A stretch of 64,000 nucleotides of DNA, from assembly GCA_030248135.1 (NCBI GenBank), contig JASANC010004302.1, positions 22,091 through 86,090 of the forward strand, in the 5' to 3' direction. The stretch is from Theristus sp. LFF4_11 (lineage: Eukaryota > Nematoda > Chromadorea > Monhysterida > Xyalidae). The position numbers and the translations under genes are program-made. The notes below the pieces were generated by a model. That model saw nothing but the letters and a program-made list of their open reading frames with translations. It was not told the origin of the DNA and made no database searches. Position 1 is the stretch's first letter. Every line of letters starts with the position of its first letter. Below are positions 9,791 to 21,900 of this stretch, piece by piece.

Positions 9791-12700
9791 TCAAAAATGC
9801 GTTTCGAATTCGGCGTCGTAGAGCGTTTGTGCAATGCGCGCCTTCACCCAAGCACGTTGCTGCGCTGATAGACGTTTCAACTGAAAGGAATTGTTGACAC
9901 TTGCCGGGTTGGTCGAGTGGAAGCCGGAACAAACAAACAAAACAACTCAGGAGTGCTAGTCCAAAGACCGGGCACTCTCTAAAACACAGCAATGCTGCAG
10001 AGACACAGACAAACACACAGGCACAGTCGGGTGCATGGCAGCCTGTGTGTTTGACCGGTGTGAGACTGTGCAACATCACTGGGTTATATAGTGGAATTCA
10101 CCGTCTTCAAACTGAAATTTCACCGAAGTTACGAGTTTCCAGCGCTAAACACCACTGAGCCTGAGCGTCTGAATAAAGTCCATCAGTAAATACAAATCAC
10201 GATGAATAGCAGACACAGATGGTGGATCACTTCACCAGAAAAAAACCGGAACGAAGGTTACATGATTTTATTCCGACGCTCACTGGTGCAGCCCTGCTGC
10301 AGTACTGGACCAGCTGAGCGTTTATCAAACTGACATCACCATGGCGTCACCTGACACAGCAGTGCGAGCACAAAGTGGCACTCCTCCTCGTCGGCGACGG
10401 CGTTGGCGCCAAAACTGGCGACTTCACTTGGCAACGATGGCGGACGCACGTCAGCTGGCGACTGGCGAACGCGGCAATCGTGGTGCGTCGGTGAGACATT
10501 TGGAGCGAGCGTAGAATGGTGATGCGTGGCGGTGTCTGGTGCAGCTGGTGACGTGATCTGGTGTTTAAAAAAAGGATTCCGTTTTTTTAATGAACGGAAA
10601 ACCATAGAGAAACACTGCTTTCTTTGGCTGTGTGTGATGGTGCCCGTTCAGCTGCAGTCGAACTCTTAAATTATAAGTAATCCGCTGATCGGTTGGTGAT
10701 CACATGATGCATGCTTCTGTGCAGCACAGACTCCGCCTCCACAGCAATGTCTGCACAGAAAACATGCAGCACTGTACGTTGATTCGACCACCTGTTGCAT
10801 ACTGGTGTATCATGGATTGGAAGGACCACCAATCAGCGTGCAGAGATCAAAGTCAATCAAAATCACACCGCAACAAAACATCACTACAAAAACAAACCAG
10901 CAGAGATCAAAGTCAATTAAAATCACACCGCAACAAAACATCACTACAAAAACAAACCAGTCCGTTGTTTGGTGACGCATCCGTCGTGGCACTGCGCGCT
11001 GAATCGGTCGTTTGTTCGTGTGCACTGAATTGGGGAACGGGAAATTTGGGGAACACAAAAGAAAACAAGAAAAACTCTTTCTTCACGTCTAATAATTTTA
11101 TGGTCAACTGATTTGCAGCAAAGCTTCCATTCAAGGTGAATCTGAGCTGAACAGCGCGTTCAACTCTGATGCAAATGATAATCAATAAATTGGTCAGTGT
11201 ATTGTGCGAAAATAATCGAAATTTTTGAAAATCAAATGAAAAAACAAACAAAAACATAAAAAAAACAACACAAACAGCAATGGAACGGCCTCCTCCGGCT
11301 CTTCAACGTCAAACGACGATTGCTGTAAAAATGGCGATGATTCGATGAAATTTTTCAGTTTTGGGCGTTTGCTGCGTCGTACGCCTGAAAAACAAGTTGG
11401 GTCAAATATGAATAAAACAGCATTTGAAAGGGAGACAAAATATCGATGAGAACGAGTCAATCAATTCGCAGCAACACAAAATGATGTTGCATGTCACCAC
11501 TGTTGACTACACATCTGAATCAGTGTATTGATTCGCTTTTGAGTTTGAACTGTCCGGTCTTCAGCTGAATGTTTTTGCATCAAAACCAGCGTGAACGTTT
11601 TTTCCAGTTCCATCAGTTTTTTTTGCGAAAACCAAATTGATGCAAATTGCATCGGCTCGATGTCAGGTCTTTGCAGACGAGACAACCCACTCTTGCAGTT
11701 GCGCAGATCAATCGGCTGCTCATTGGCCGCGCTCGAAGCACGCGGCGAAACCAATAATAACGTGTCGGCGAGACCAGTCGTTTGCGCGGACGTTTCAACC
11801 GTTTTGCACGCTGCACGTTTCATCAGTTGTAACGTCGGGTGTACACGATTGATAGCAGAATCTGGATCGGTCGATTTCGCACGGAGACCAGCGAGACCAC
11901 CATCGTGGTAGTGCCATTCCACCGAAGCCGACCGTTTCGCGCCGGACGTTTCAACTGTTTTAACCGGAGTAGTTGACGTTTCAACGGTTTTGCACGCCGG
12001 ACCCGGAGGCCGCGAGCCAATCACCATCGTCGGCGCGGGCTGTTGTGCGCTTTGTAGCGCGAGAACGGCGGCGCGCGCGGAGCGACGCTTGTGGCGGTAA
12101 CGAGTTTTCATGCTTGTCGCAGTGGCGGTGTGTCTGGAAATGTTACTTGTTATCAAATTTTGCTAGGTTCTGCGACACAGTCCGTTTGTAGGACGTAAAA
12201 GGAAAGTAGTTTCATCGTTATGCAGTAATTCAAAATATCTTGAGTGACCTGGCGCAGAAAGGCGGTGTCGCGGGGCTCCCATCGAGTTTTTGTCATACGG
12301 AGCCTGCCTATGTACCTAACATCGTTGGCGAGTTCCGATCCCCCAAATGGAAGAACAAGAGCCAAACGCCCAGCCCACGGAGAAACAATGCGCACAACTT
12401 TTGTCACTGCTGGAGAATTTTAGGGATCGAGCATTTAGAACAAATGAAGATGAATGGATGCATTTTGACGAGAAATTTCCCAGCTGAACGTCCATGAACA
12501 CCTGAGAACAGACCGGTCCAGCAATCCAACCGCCAGTTTATGTCGCGTGACACGATGCGGCTCAACGAACTTCATCCGCTCGTACAACGGCCATGTCGGC
12601 GACTGGCCGGTCTTCATCGAGCTCAGCTGCTCCTTGCTGTAGCGGTCGCGGAGGTAGCGCCATCGGGCGCGACATTTCACGACTGGAACATGACAGAAAA

Positions 12701-13253
12701 CGAAAGGTTGGAAACGAAGTATGGTTATGTTTGAACAAAAACAGATGGTTATGTTCGAACGAAGTCAGCACGTTCGTGCGTGCAGTTGCGGCCTGCAAGG
12801 CCTGGGACTGGACTGGTGCTGCCGCGAGATTGCGTTCTCGTTCGTTTTTCTCAGTCTCATGTGGGTTTTTTGCTCGCCCTCTCTCCTCGTCAAACGGAAA
12901 CCCTCATTTCGCGGCAACCAAACAGCCAATCAGCGTGGTCGAAAGAGATGCAGCCAATCAGCAAATCGCTGGAGCGAATGCGTGCACAAGAACACCAGCA
13001 TCAGGTGGATGAGAAATTGCAAAAAAAACGCAAGACTTGAAAAACAAGGTGACGAAAATGCAATCGGAGACAAAAAAACTAAAAAACCGCAGGCAAGTTT
13101 GGACAAACCAGAAGCGCCAAGATGCTCAGCGACGGCGGTCCACGCTTGCTCGCGCACTTTTCGATTGACGTTCCGATGGTACAGCGACGTTTCGCCTCGC
13201 ACCGCCGCAACCAGTTTCTCATTCTCAAGACTTTCATCAGACTGTTCGCCCAT
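9791..13253 (-). CDS. MADF-BESS protein, isoform with canonical BESS tail
   Basis: Model (minus): 13253-13109, 12682-12554, 11384-11287, 10557-10351, 9880-9791; 222 residues with all phases agreeing. The MADF domain (about residues 14-92) is split over the first two exons: NEKLVAAVRGETSLYH, AWTAVAEHL, then KCRARWRYLRDRYSKE and WPLYERMKFVEPHR. Next come a basic nuclear-localisation-like segment (RRSKRPKLK) and an acidic patch. The final two exons form a BESS motif: CHFVLALLCQ, then LKRLSAQQRAWVKARI. In insects such proteins bind DNA through MADF and dimerise or bind partners through BESS, so a nuclear transcriptional role is inferred. The 3' boundary of the third exon (near 11287) is the least certain. 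Start chosen at ATGGGCG after an A-run; no upstream exon is required. Confidence 0.8.
10279..10340 (+). repeat. tRNA-head SINE fragment (second family)
   Basis: CACTGGTGCAGC followed by TACTGGACCAGCTGAGCG and TTTATCAAACTG resembles the fragment at 31929-31990 (CAGTGGTGCAGCACTATTGG, GAGCTTTTATTAAATTGG). The first block looks like a tRNA A box. The copy is partial. Confidence 0.4.
10655..10785. mobile_element. Degraded family B MITE
   Basis: Starts CAGTCGAACTC and shows CGCTGATCGGTTGGTGATCA, then the GCATGCTTCTGTGCAGCACA and CTGCACAGAAAACATGC arms. The right terminus is eroded. It lies in an intron of the MADF-BESS gene. Confidence 0.6.
10841..10960. repeat. 60-bp direct tandem duplication
   Basis: 10841-10900 and 10901-10960 are identical except for one base (AGTCAATCAA versus AGTCAATTAA). 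The copies lie in a MADF-BESS intron next to the family B remnant. Near-identity suggests a recent duplication. Confidence 0.95.
11494..13253 (-). CDS. MADF protein, alternative long 3' exon isoform
   Basis: The same first two exons (13253-13109, 12682-12502 using a downstream CTCAG|GTGTTC donor) join in phase to a 640-base exon 12133-11494 that ends in a stop, giving 321 residues. The last exon is GC-richer than its surroundings and open throughout. It has a basic start (KTRYRHKRRSARAAVL), three copies of KTVETS, and ends with an amphipathic segment containing FTLVLMQKHSAEDR and KRINTLIQM. That end resembles the BESS tail of the other isoform. It could be an alternative terminal exon or a duplicated tail exon. 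No transcript evidence is available here. Confidence 0.6.
12347..12487 (+). CDS. Small 46-residue ORF opposite a MADF intron
   Basis: ATG at 12347 opens 46 residues ending in TGA at 12485-12487. The product is acidic and helix-like (MEEQEPNAQPTEKQ, LLSLLENFRDRAF, DEWMHFDEKF). It lies on the strand opposite the MADF gene, within the intron used by the long isoform. Composition looks protein-like, but there is no homology call and no splice context, so it could be chance or a fragment of a mobile-element gene. Confidence 0.2.
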   Translation: MEEQEPNAQPTEKQCAQLLSLLENFRDRAFRTNEDEWMHFDEKFPS

Positions 13254-15931
13254 TTTTTCAACCAAATAACTTGAAAATTCGGTGGAAAGGCAAGGTTTGC
13301 TGAAATTGAAGCGTCTTTGTTCACTGATTTGGCCAGAAACGTGTCGGCACCAATGAAGCACCCAAAAACGAGTGAAACAACAATCAAATGCGAGACGAAA
13401 AATAATCTCAGATTGAAACGAGGCACAGAAGCACCTCTTCTTTCCGTTTCGTTTTTATCAAGCCGTCGTCAGGTTTTGGTTGTTCACTGCTTTTTATTGA
13501 AATGCCAGCTTGCACAATATTTATCATGAACTTAAACAACCGATGTGGAAAATCAAACAAAAACAGTTGCATTTGAAATTCAAAAGTTCTTCATTCGCAA
13601 ACGCAATGCGATGCAACTCAACTGGTTTTCGACCAGCAGCAGACCAGACAAAACTTCGAATGGAGATTTGATTGATTGCATTTCTCTTTCTCGCTTGGTT
13701 CTACGACAGAAAAAAGTCCGTTCCAAGGCCGAACGGCAGCGCTAAAACTTAAAAAATGAAAAATCGGAATTGATGTTTAACAGGCCACACATACACAACA
13801 AATGTTTAGGTTGAATCACCACTTTCTTGCATGCAAGTGCCACAAGCACAACCACAATCTCAGTCTCAAATCAATTCATTTTAATTTTTTGTATTGGAGT
13901 TCCGCCGGCTTGACCCTGTCTGTCCAAAAGCTTCTCGCTTCTCACGAACTTTCAATGTAAATTACAAATTCTCCTGCCAACCTTTCTCATCAACATCTTC
14001 AATCACAAAATTGGGTCAATAGTATCTAATTTTCCATCTCGATAGTTCCAGACAACTTGCCCCAAACGGTCGAGATTGTGACAGCCGCTTACTTGATTTT
14101 GCTTCATTTGTGTGCTCGTGCCCGTCAGTGATTCGCTTTGTGTACGTGTGCTGCGACAGCTATGAACTTCATGCGATGTGGTTTTTCGTAAACCAGCGAT
14201 TCGACGAACTCGTAATTTACCAACCAGATTTATTTGTCTTAGTTTTTTTTCAATCAGCAGTTTCAGTTTCAGTCTGACTGTCGGAGTCGGATTGTTTTGT
14301 TTTGTGTTGTGTTTTGTTTGTTTTGTTTTGTTTTGTAGTGTCGTGTTTTGACTGTGTTGTAGTCTTTGAGTGTTTGTTTCGGTTGACTTTTTTCCTCAGT
14401 TGTGTTGACAGTTCACTCAAAAACCGGACATTTTCATGTCATTTCCTTTCTGATTCCACTTACTTTGAGGCATTCTGTTGTTTTAACTTTGAGGCGTTTT
14501 GTTAGGCTATTGGATCATACAATTGCTTTGTTTTGATTTGCTTTCAAAGAAAACTGGAAATCTGAGAGCGAAATAAAATCAATCAATCAATCAATCAAGC
14601 CGCAAACCGTGCTGTGTCGTTCGGTTTCATTAAGTTCTCGTTCAGATTTTTGCGTTTGCACGTTTGATTCGTTTCACCACCGGAGATCCAACGATCCCAT
14701 CGATGTCGTGTCGTCACCTCGTATGAATTTATTGAAGCACAATAACTTTACAAATAACATTGAATTTTCTAGCGAATATTCCAAGGAATTGTTCAATTTC
14801 TTTACTCGCTACAAAACCATTTTCGTTTCCGAAAACACAACGCGTTTATGTTCAACGTTATGTGGTTTTTATTTTTAAAGAGGACACAGAAATGTCGTTT
14901 GCATTCTTATTGCTTCCAGAAATGAGAAGTTTTCTGACACGTGGAAAAAGAAGACATCAATTTTCAAGAAGCAAAACGCACAGTCACAAACAAAAATCAC
15001 ATGAGAGAACGACAAAAAACAAAAAAAAGATGAAAAACATTTACGCAAAATCTTAAAGATCAAAATTTTTGAGAAAATTCAACAAACAAAAGAGACAAAG
15101 GGTCAACAAACGTCAAAAATTAAATAGGCTAATGTATTGCAAATTCAAACGATAACGACAAATAATCAAGATTTGGTTTGAGTGATTTTGAACTTAAGCA
15201 CATGCATCGTTGCATTTGAAAGACGAAACAGAAAAGCAAAAGCAATCCAAACATTCTTAAACGAAAATATCAAAAATACAAAAGTATTGCACAAAACCCA
15301 TTACAGATCGGTCGAAAGCATCAAGGAATGATCAAAATATATTGAAACATATATATTTGCAAACAAAATTGTCAAATGGTTTGGTGCGGAAATCACCTGT
15401 TCAATTAAAATAAAAGTAAAAGAAATAAATGCACGTTATCTGGCACGCATACAGAAAAAATAAACGATTCGTCAACGAAATGAGATGAAAATATACAATA
15501 TTTGTGTGCACATGAAACACTCATAAAATACCAAAGTTCAAATTTTGGTCCGATAAATAAAATCTTTGAAACACAAAAAAAATGATTTTGGTAGAGGTAA
15601 TTTGAAAGCATGGTGGCAGCAAAATTAAGCACATGTTTCAATCGTTGATTCTCTGACACAATAACATCAAAATTTGGAGAAAGACAAAAGATGCCTATGT
15701 TAACAGTGCTACAGCAAGTAGCATTTCAACAAGTAAATGCAGATTATTTCAATCATCTTTGACTGATTCGAAAGTACAAAAGCTGAAAATAAACGAACTG
15801 AAAACAGAGAGACCGAACGGCATCACAGCTATGATAAAATTCTGGAAAATTGTCGTAATGTTAAACCTTACGATAATTGGTTGCACCTGCGTGATCCATC
15901 CAATCAGCGCACTGAATTGTTGACTGTGTTG
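13254..15931. other. Intergenic between MADF gene and E78 3' end
   Basis: AT-rich spacer of 2.7 kb. It should hold the MADF-gene promoter near 13254 and the E78 3' UTR near 15931. Simple sequence is present (TTTTG-rich near 14300-14340, a short AATC run near 14578-14600). No ORF with family resemblance was seen on either strand. Confidence 0.6.
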
Positions 15932-18900
15932 TCACAACATCGTAGGCGCTGCTTGGTGCACAATGGGCATCATGACTGAAGGTGGTTGACTAAGATGGCT
16001 CATTGTTCCGCCATTCATTGCCACTGAATTATGCGGATGAGATGATGATTGGGCTGCCAAAACTGGCGGTGGCATCACGTTGCCGTTGTTACTGTTGCCA
16101 TTGTGGTTGTTCGGACCTGCCGCTGACTGATCAGTGGAGCGTTTTGCGATGTCAAAGATTTCAGCAAATAATGCTGGAAGCTGCAATCGGTGCCAATTAC
16201 TGCGGTACCACTGCAGGACGTCGTTGTGCTTACAGCCTGGAACAAAAAGACAAGAAAAATACGCTTTTGCACAATGTGTAATATATGTTAGTTCGAACCT
16301 TATCGTTGAGTTTTGTTACATACAAACACAGAAAATGCCTGCCCGACATCCTACAGCTAAAGTGTGTCCGAGAAAACATTCACCACACCAGTCAACGAAG
16401 AGCAAAAATTTTCAAACCAATTCAAATTTGCATTAACAGTTCTGTATGTCCCTTCATCTTACCGACACGCCGAAGTTCAGGGGTTTTCATCAGCAAATTC
16501 GCAAATACTTGCGGGTCCGACGAGTGGCTTCGCGACAATTGCAGTTTCAGTGCTTCCGTGAGTTGTTCGTTGAGTGTTTCCACTTGTCTTGGTTCACTTA
16601 GACCACCGCGATCTGCAAAAATTTATCAGCACCAATGAAATGTTGCAATCTACACGCTGAGTAAAAAAACGCTGATTAGACACAAATCGTTTGGGCGCAA
16701 CCAACTAGAGGAAGTTTGGTACATAACAGTTGGTTTGGCAAAATAAACGATATGCCGACCAGAAATCACAATGACAAAACGTACCATGAGTTAGTAGCAC
16801 GACAGCGGCAAACAGGCCAACTTCACCGTCGTTCAGATGAAGATTATTGAAGTTGATTGCAAAATTGAACATGCAATCCACTAGATCAGGCTGAAAAACA
16901 TTAGAAGTGAAAGTGAACGAGTCTCGATTAAGAAAATACAGAATTTGTTCATTTCAATTGTTTTTTTAATAAAAAAGCTCACCGTATAAATGAGATCGAG
17001 TTGTTCTCTCTGAACGAAAGCTCCATCTGCTAAAGTGAGCGATTGTTGTTGCACGTTGAATTGCCTGGCCAACCTGACCAGCCACATCTCGAAAAAGCCA
17101 CTCTTGATTAACACCAGTTGATCTTCTTGAGCTAATTCAACGAAGCCAGGCACGCGTTTGGCAAATTCAACAACCTAAAATTGACCATTTTACTTTTATT
17201 ACTAATATTTTGAGTTTTCTTCACTATTAAAGTAAAAAAGTTATTGTAAACTTTGTTTGTTCACAAGTAAGCTGTTTTTCGCGTTTTCAGTTTTATTCCT
17301 TTCTCCCAAAAAATTTCACGCAGGAAAAAGCTTAAAAATTGTCAAACCGATTCAACAAACCTGTTGTATTTCAGGCGTCGTATAAATGGACATCGTCTCA
17401 AACATGATCGCTTTATGCTGCTCTAAAATATCGGAGCTGCCCATCGGCTCAACAGATTCGCCGAGCGATTGGCATCGATCGAGAGGCTGAGAAACAAACA
17501 GTTTTTTAAACTACATTGTAAATAATCAAACAGAGCACACTCATAAAAGAAATTCTGCTTTGAAAAACAGTGTCCGATCAATGAATGATTGCTGTTCATT
17601 TCTGAAGCCAATCAAGCAGTAATCAGCAATCGATCTCTTCCACACTTGAAAAAGACAAAAACCACTCACAAAATTCAGTGGTCTCAACGCGAGATTCTTC
17701 GTTTTGTCGTCCGTATAGGCGCAGTTGCTGTGGTGCGCCTGCGACACGGACAGAATGATGTCGTAGAGCGCGAGTTGTTTCTTCTCGAGCTCACTGTCCG
17801 CCTCCGTCGGTTCGTTCGGCCCGCCAAGGCCGCCGCCGCCGCCGACTCCGCCGACGCCGGAGACGGACGAAACGCGAGCGTCCGAGCTCGGTCGATCGCG
17901 CGAGTGCTTCGGTACCCGGCCGTAGCGAACGGCTGAAATGAAATGAAGAAAAGTACTTGTTGGTGGTGTGTCTGTTGTTTTTAGATCTGGAACTCATTTT
18001 CCAGCAAAGTTCTTGATTCTTTTTTTGAGGAAAAGGATTGTCGGATCGAGTTTGGTGAAGCGACATTTACCCACCCACGTTTATCTGAGAACAAAACAAT
18101 GTACAAAACCAAAAAAATGTTATTAAAACGACTTACAGTCCCTTGACATTCCAACGGCAAGACATTTCTTGAATCGACAATACTGACATCGGTTTCGATT
18201 CAATCGGAATACCATGCACTTTCCGTCTCGCAGGCAACGGTACTCGATTTGCTTCTGAATGCTTCGACGAAAGAAGCCCTGAAAAAGAAAAAAAAATAGC
18301 TTCCTCCAACAAAATTGCGCAATTTGTGGGAATTTTAGAATTATGCCACCCACCCCCGCTTGATTGATTGGCTTGATTGGCTCCATCGAGCTGGGTAAGG
18401 CCAATCAGTGTTGAGCGCGATGCAAAAGTAGCCAGTCAGCCAGCTTGATTGCAACAACATGTGGATTAAGAATTTTATTTAAAAGACAATTTAGAGCTAA
18501 TAGTAGGTAATTATTGGTGATTATTAGGATAATTCCTGTGTTAATTGGCGTTCTGTGTCTATATAACCATACTAAACCAGTATTCTGGGTCTCTCGATAA
18601 ACAACTGAACGAGGACAACAAGATCGTTTGTGGTGAGTCGACAAGCCGATCATCGTCAACCTCTGTTGGAGTCAGATACGTTGCTGTTCGTCTGTTGATA
18701 GTCGCTTTATGCCCCGTGTGGTGCGACTATTCGTCAGCAATGGCTCGCCGTCTAAGTCAACAGAAGAGGCAAATCGTCTATCGACAGCAAGAGTTCGACA
18801 GATACGACCCGTTTTATTTCTCCGACTACTTCCAAAGTCCGGAGCCCGTCCACAGAGCCGCCGACCGCTACATGACGCATTACTTTTACGGACCGACGAT

Positions 18901-21900
18901 TTCAAAAGAGCAAAGGCGTCGTCTGTTCAGCATTCCGTTGCCGCAGCTCGTCGTGTGGCTTTTACCGAAGATGATGACAGCTGAAGAACCACATGAGAAA
19001 CATCAGGCAGTTGAGATATCCGTCGAAGCGGCTGAGAAACGCAAAGTTAAACCAATCAAAGCGGCCCGGTGCAAGGAAGTGCGCAAGAGAAGAGTAAAAG
19101 GAGCAACGCAGAAGAACGTCGAGAAGTTGAAAACCGTCGAGAAAAAAGCGACCAAACGTGTGCCGATGGAAGAAGAAAAGCACGTGATTCGTTTGAAGAC
19201 GGAAGACGCGATGCACGGCTCTGAAGTGAAAACAGCAACCGAAACTAGTCGAGATGTTGTGCCAATCAAGGCAGCAGCGCCATCAAATGCCATCGAGTTC
19301 AAGGCGTGTGTCGTTGACGAAATCGCACCAACACGTCGCGTGTTCTACCGAGTTGGCTTCGTGCCGATGACGCCGATGAACCAGCAGCACCAGCAGCAAC
19401 CGTCCTGCCGGTCAATTGTGTTGTGCTGTCGTGATGTTCGTCTATCCAAGGCGTCGCAACATGTTGAAGAGTGCGGTGATCCAAAGCGTCTACGCAACCA
19501 GTTGTTCGGTCGTCACGTGCGCTGTTCCGGCGTCCGCTCTCCCCCATTGTCGTCCATCGTGTGCCACTCACAATGCTGGCTCGTCATGATGATGCTTGGT
19601 CGACAAGTGCGTTCGTCAGCATTTCGATCACCAAGTGATAAAATTTATGCCAAGAATGATCTTTTACCACCGTGATATGTGATACGCTTTCCACTACTTT
19701 TTCTTCTGTTTGTAGGGGGAAGAAGCTAATACCGTATTACCTCTATTAAACCCCCCCCCAAAATTAAACCCCCCCCCCAAAAATAAACCCCCACCCCCTC
19801 GACAAGTTTCCAAATAATCCCCCCCCCCAAAATAAACCCCCATGGGGGTTTATTAGAAACCTGTTTGAAACACATACCTAGCGAATTCAGTGGCTGAATG
19901 CAGTGACATTGGTGAAATTGTGCTACCAAAGGCCCCAAAGGGATGAGTTGGCGGTAATTTCATTACAAAAGGCTGTTACCAAAGGAAATCTCTGTGAAAA
20001 GTAGAAGTTTCTGCGACTTCCTTCCTGCCATGGAAGGTATTTTTGCCATTTTGCCCACCCCTAAAAATGGTTTCCAAATAAACCCCCCCCCCAAAAATAA
20101 TCCCCCCCCCAAAATAAACCCCCACCCCCAGAAGTCGCTGAAGAAATAAACCCCCATGGGGGTTTAATAGAGGTAATACGGTAGTAGGTAATTATTGGTG
20201 ATTATTAGGATAATTCCTGTGTTAATTGGCGTTCTGTGTCTATATAACCATACTAAACCAGTATTCTGGGTCTCTCGATAAACGACTGAACGAGGACCAC
20301 AAGATCGTTTGTTTAGGAAGCGTGTGCCGCTTTTAACTCACTCTTCACCCATATCCCGTGTCTCTTAGCCGCTTTTCAGTAAAAAATACCGCAAGTTTTT
20401 TATTTGCATTTTTATACATCACACGCAACAATATTTCATTTTTATGACAGCTCATTTGTTATTTGCTTTCATTGCGATATTTGTTTGAGCTATGATGATA
20501 ATTTATTTGCCTTAGAATAGCTCGTTTATGGATTTATGTAATTCTAAACGTTCAATTCAGAAAAATCATGTGTCGCATTTTTACTTATGGTTTTCCAAAA
20601 ATGGGTGTGTCTGAACTCTGGATTGCTTTCTTGCAGAAATCTGATATTTTTTCTCTCATTCATAAACGACCAAAAAGCGATTATGTCAGGGATGAGCCAT
20701 TCCACGCCATCTGACGAGCAAAATAACAAGAATAGATTTCGGTGTATTATTTCACGTCTTTACCGCATTTATATATTTTCAATGACACATTGTTGCATGG
20801 TGTGGATGTTTTGCAATTGTCTGACCATAAAAAAATTGCCCATTGAACTGAACAGAACAGATCGCGTTATTTGGAACTATTATGTGCTGGTAATTAGTTA
20901 CTCTTTTGTCCAAATCTTATGTCTCAGCAAATTTTTCTTCTTCTTAAATACGATTCTCAGCAAATGATAAAAAAGAACCCTGTAGCATCCTTTACCTTGC
21001 ATCCTTCGCACGACGTCACACCGTAGTGATAGCCACTGGCTGAAAAAATGTTTTTTTGATGTGATAAAATCAACAGTTTGTTGGCTCCGGTACATTGCAA
21101 TTTAGGTTTTTTAACCTGGCAACTTTTTCTAGCAGAATACAGAACACCCGAAACAGGAATGAACGGATTTGATACTTCGAGACTGGAAGAATAAAAAAAA
21201 ATGCCACAACTGGGTTCTTGATATCAATCAAATTCGATCCCGTTCATTCTTGTTTAATTCAAAGTTTCCAGTGCTTTGTATTCTACGAAAAAATAATCTA
21301 GCTAGTTTGAAGAAACATGCTGCAAGTATACGTCGATTTGACAGCAATAAGAACGAAAAAAGCGAGCATTAAAACACTCCTTAAAGCCAATCTGTACCTT
21401 TGTCACCGCACACTTTGCACGGCACGAACGCTTTCTGAAGGTTGATTTGGTGCGTCACACCTTGACCGACCGGTGACGCTGCGGATACGTCTGAAATTGA
21501 ATTGACATTAAAAAAGAATCTGGCTTTTCAAAAAAGAATGCTTAGATCCAACGTTGTTTAGTTGCTTATACACACACATCACACAACAATCGAACCGCAT
21601 TAAACTCAAACGTCTTTATCAAATCGTGACATTAAAACGTTCTGCGAGTGCAAAACCAGATTTTTTGGACTTGATTTTAAACATGAAACGGTTGAACTCT
21701 GCGTATTCATGTGTGCATGAATTAATTTTTACAAACTCCAAAGTTGTAAAACGATTAAGGTACGCACTTTTTATAAATATGTAGCATTTTAGCCGCTTCG
21801 CATTCGAATCTCTTGTTTCATTTTTGAATTTTCCCCGATTTATCTTTATCCCGACGTCTACATCTTGCGATGCATAATTCCATTCCCACAGACTTTCATC

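Larger units (their letters stand above)
18490..20316 (+). mobile_element. Short LTR element (TRIM/LARD-like) with one ORF, in E78 intron 4
   Basis: Two 136-bp direct repeats, 18495-18630 and 19724-20311 (the second split by a MITE), differ at only two positions. TTTAG flanks both sides (18490-18494 and 20312-20316) as a 5-bp target duplication. Directly after the first repeat, TGGTGAGTCGACAAGCC is a candidate tRNA primer site. Directly before the second, AGGGGGAAGA (19714-19723) is a polypurine tract. The repeat has a TATATAA box. Together these are the marks of an LTR retrotransposon. The internal part, about 1.1 kb, has no reverse transcriptase, so mobilisation would have to be in trans. 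The termini are not the usual TG...CA. It lies antisense to E78. Confidence 0.85.

Noticed and set aside
11773..12000. Three KTVETS repeats as a separate tandem-repeat gene
   Set aside because: They lie within one continuous frame that joins in phase to the MADF exons, so they were kept as part of the alternative exon.
18137..18278. Assignment of the nuclear receptor to E75/Rev-erb
   Set aside because: GFFRRSIQ is shared, but the second finger reads RCLRDGKC as in E78; E75 has a different loop there.
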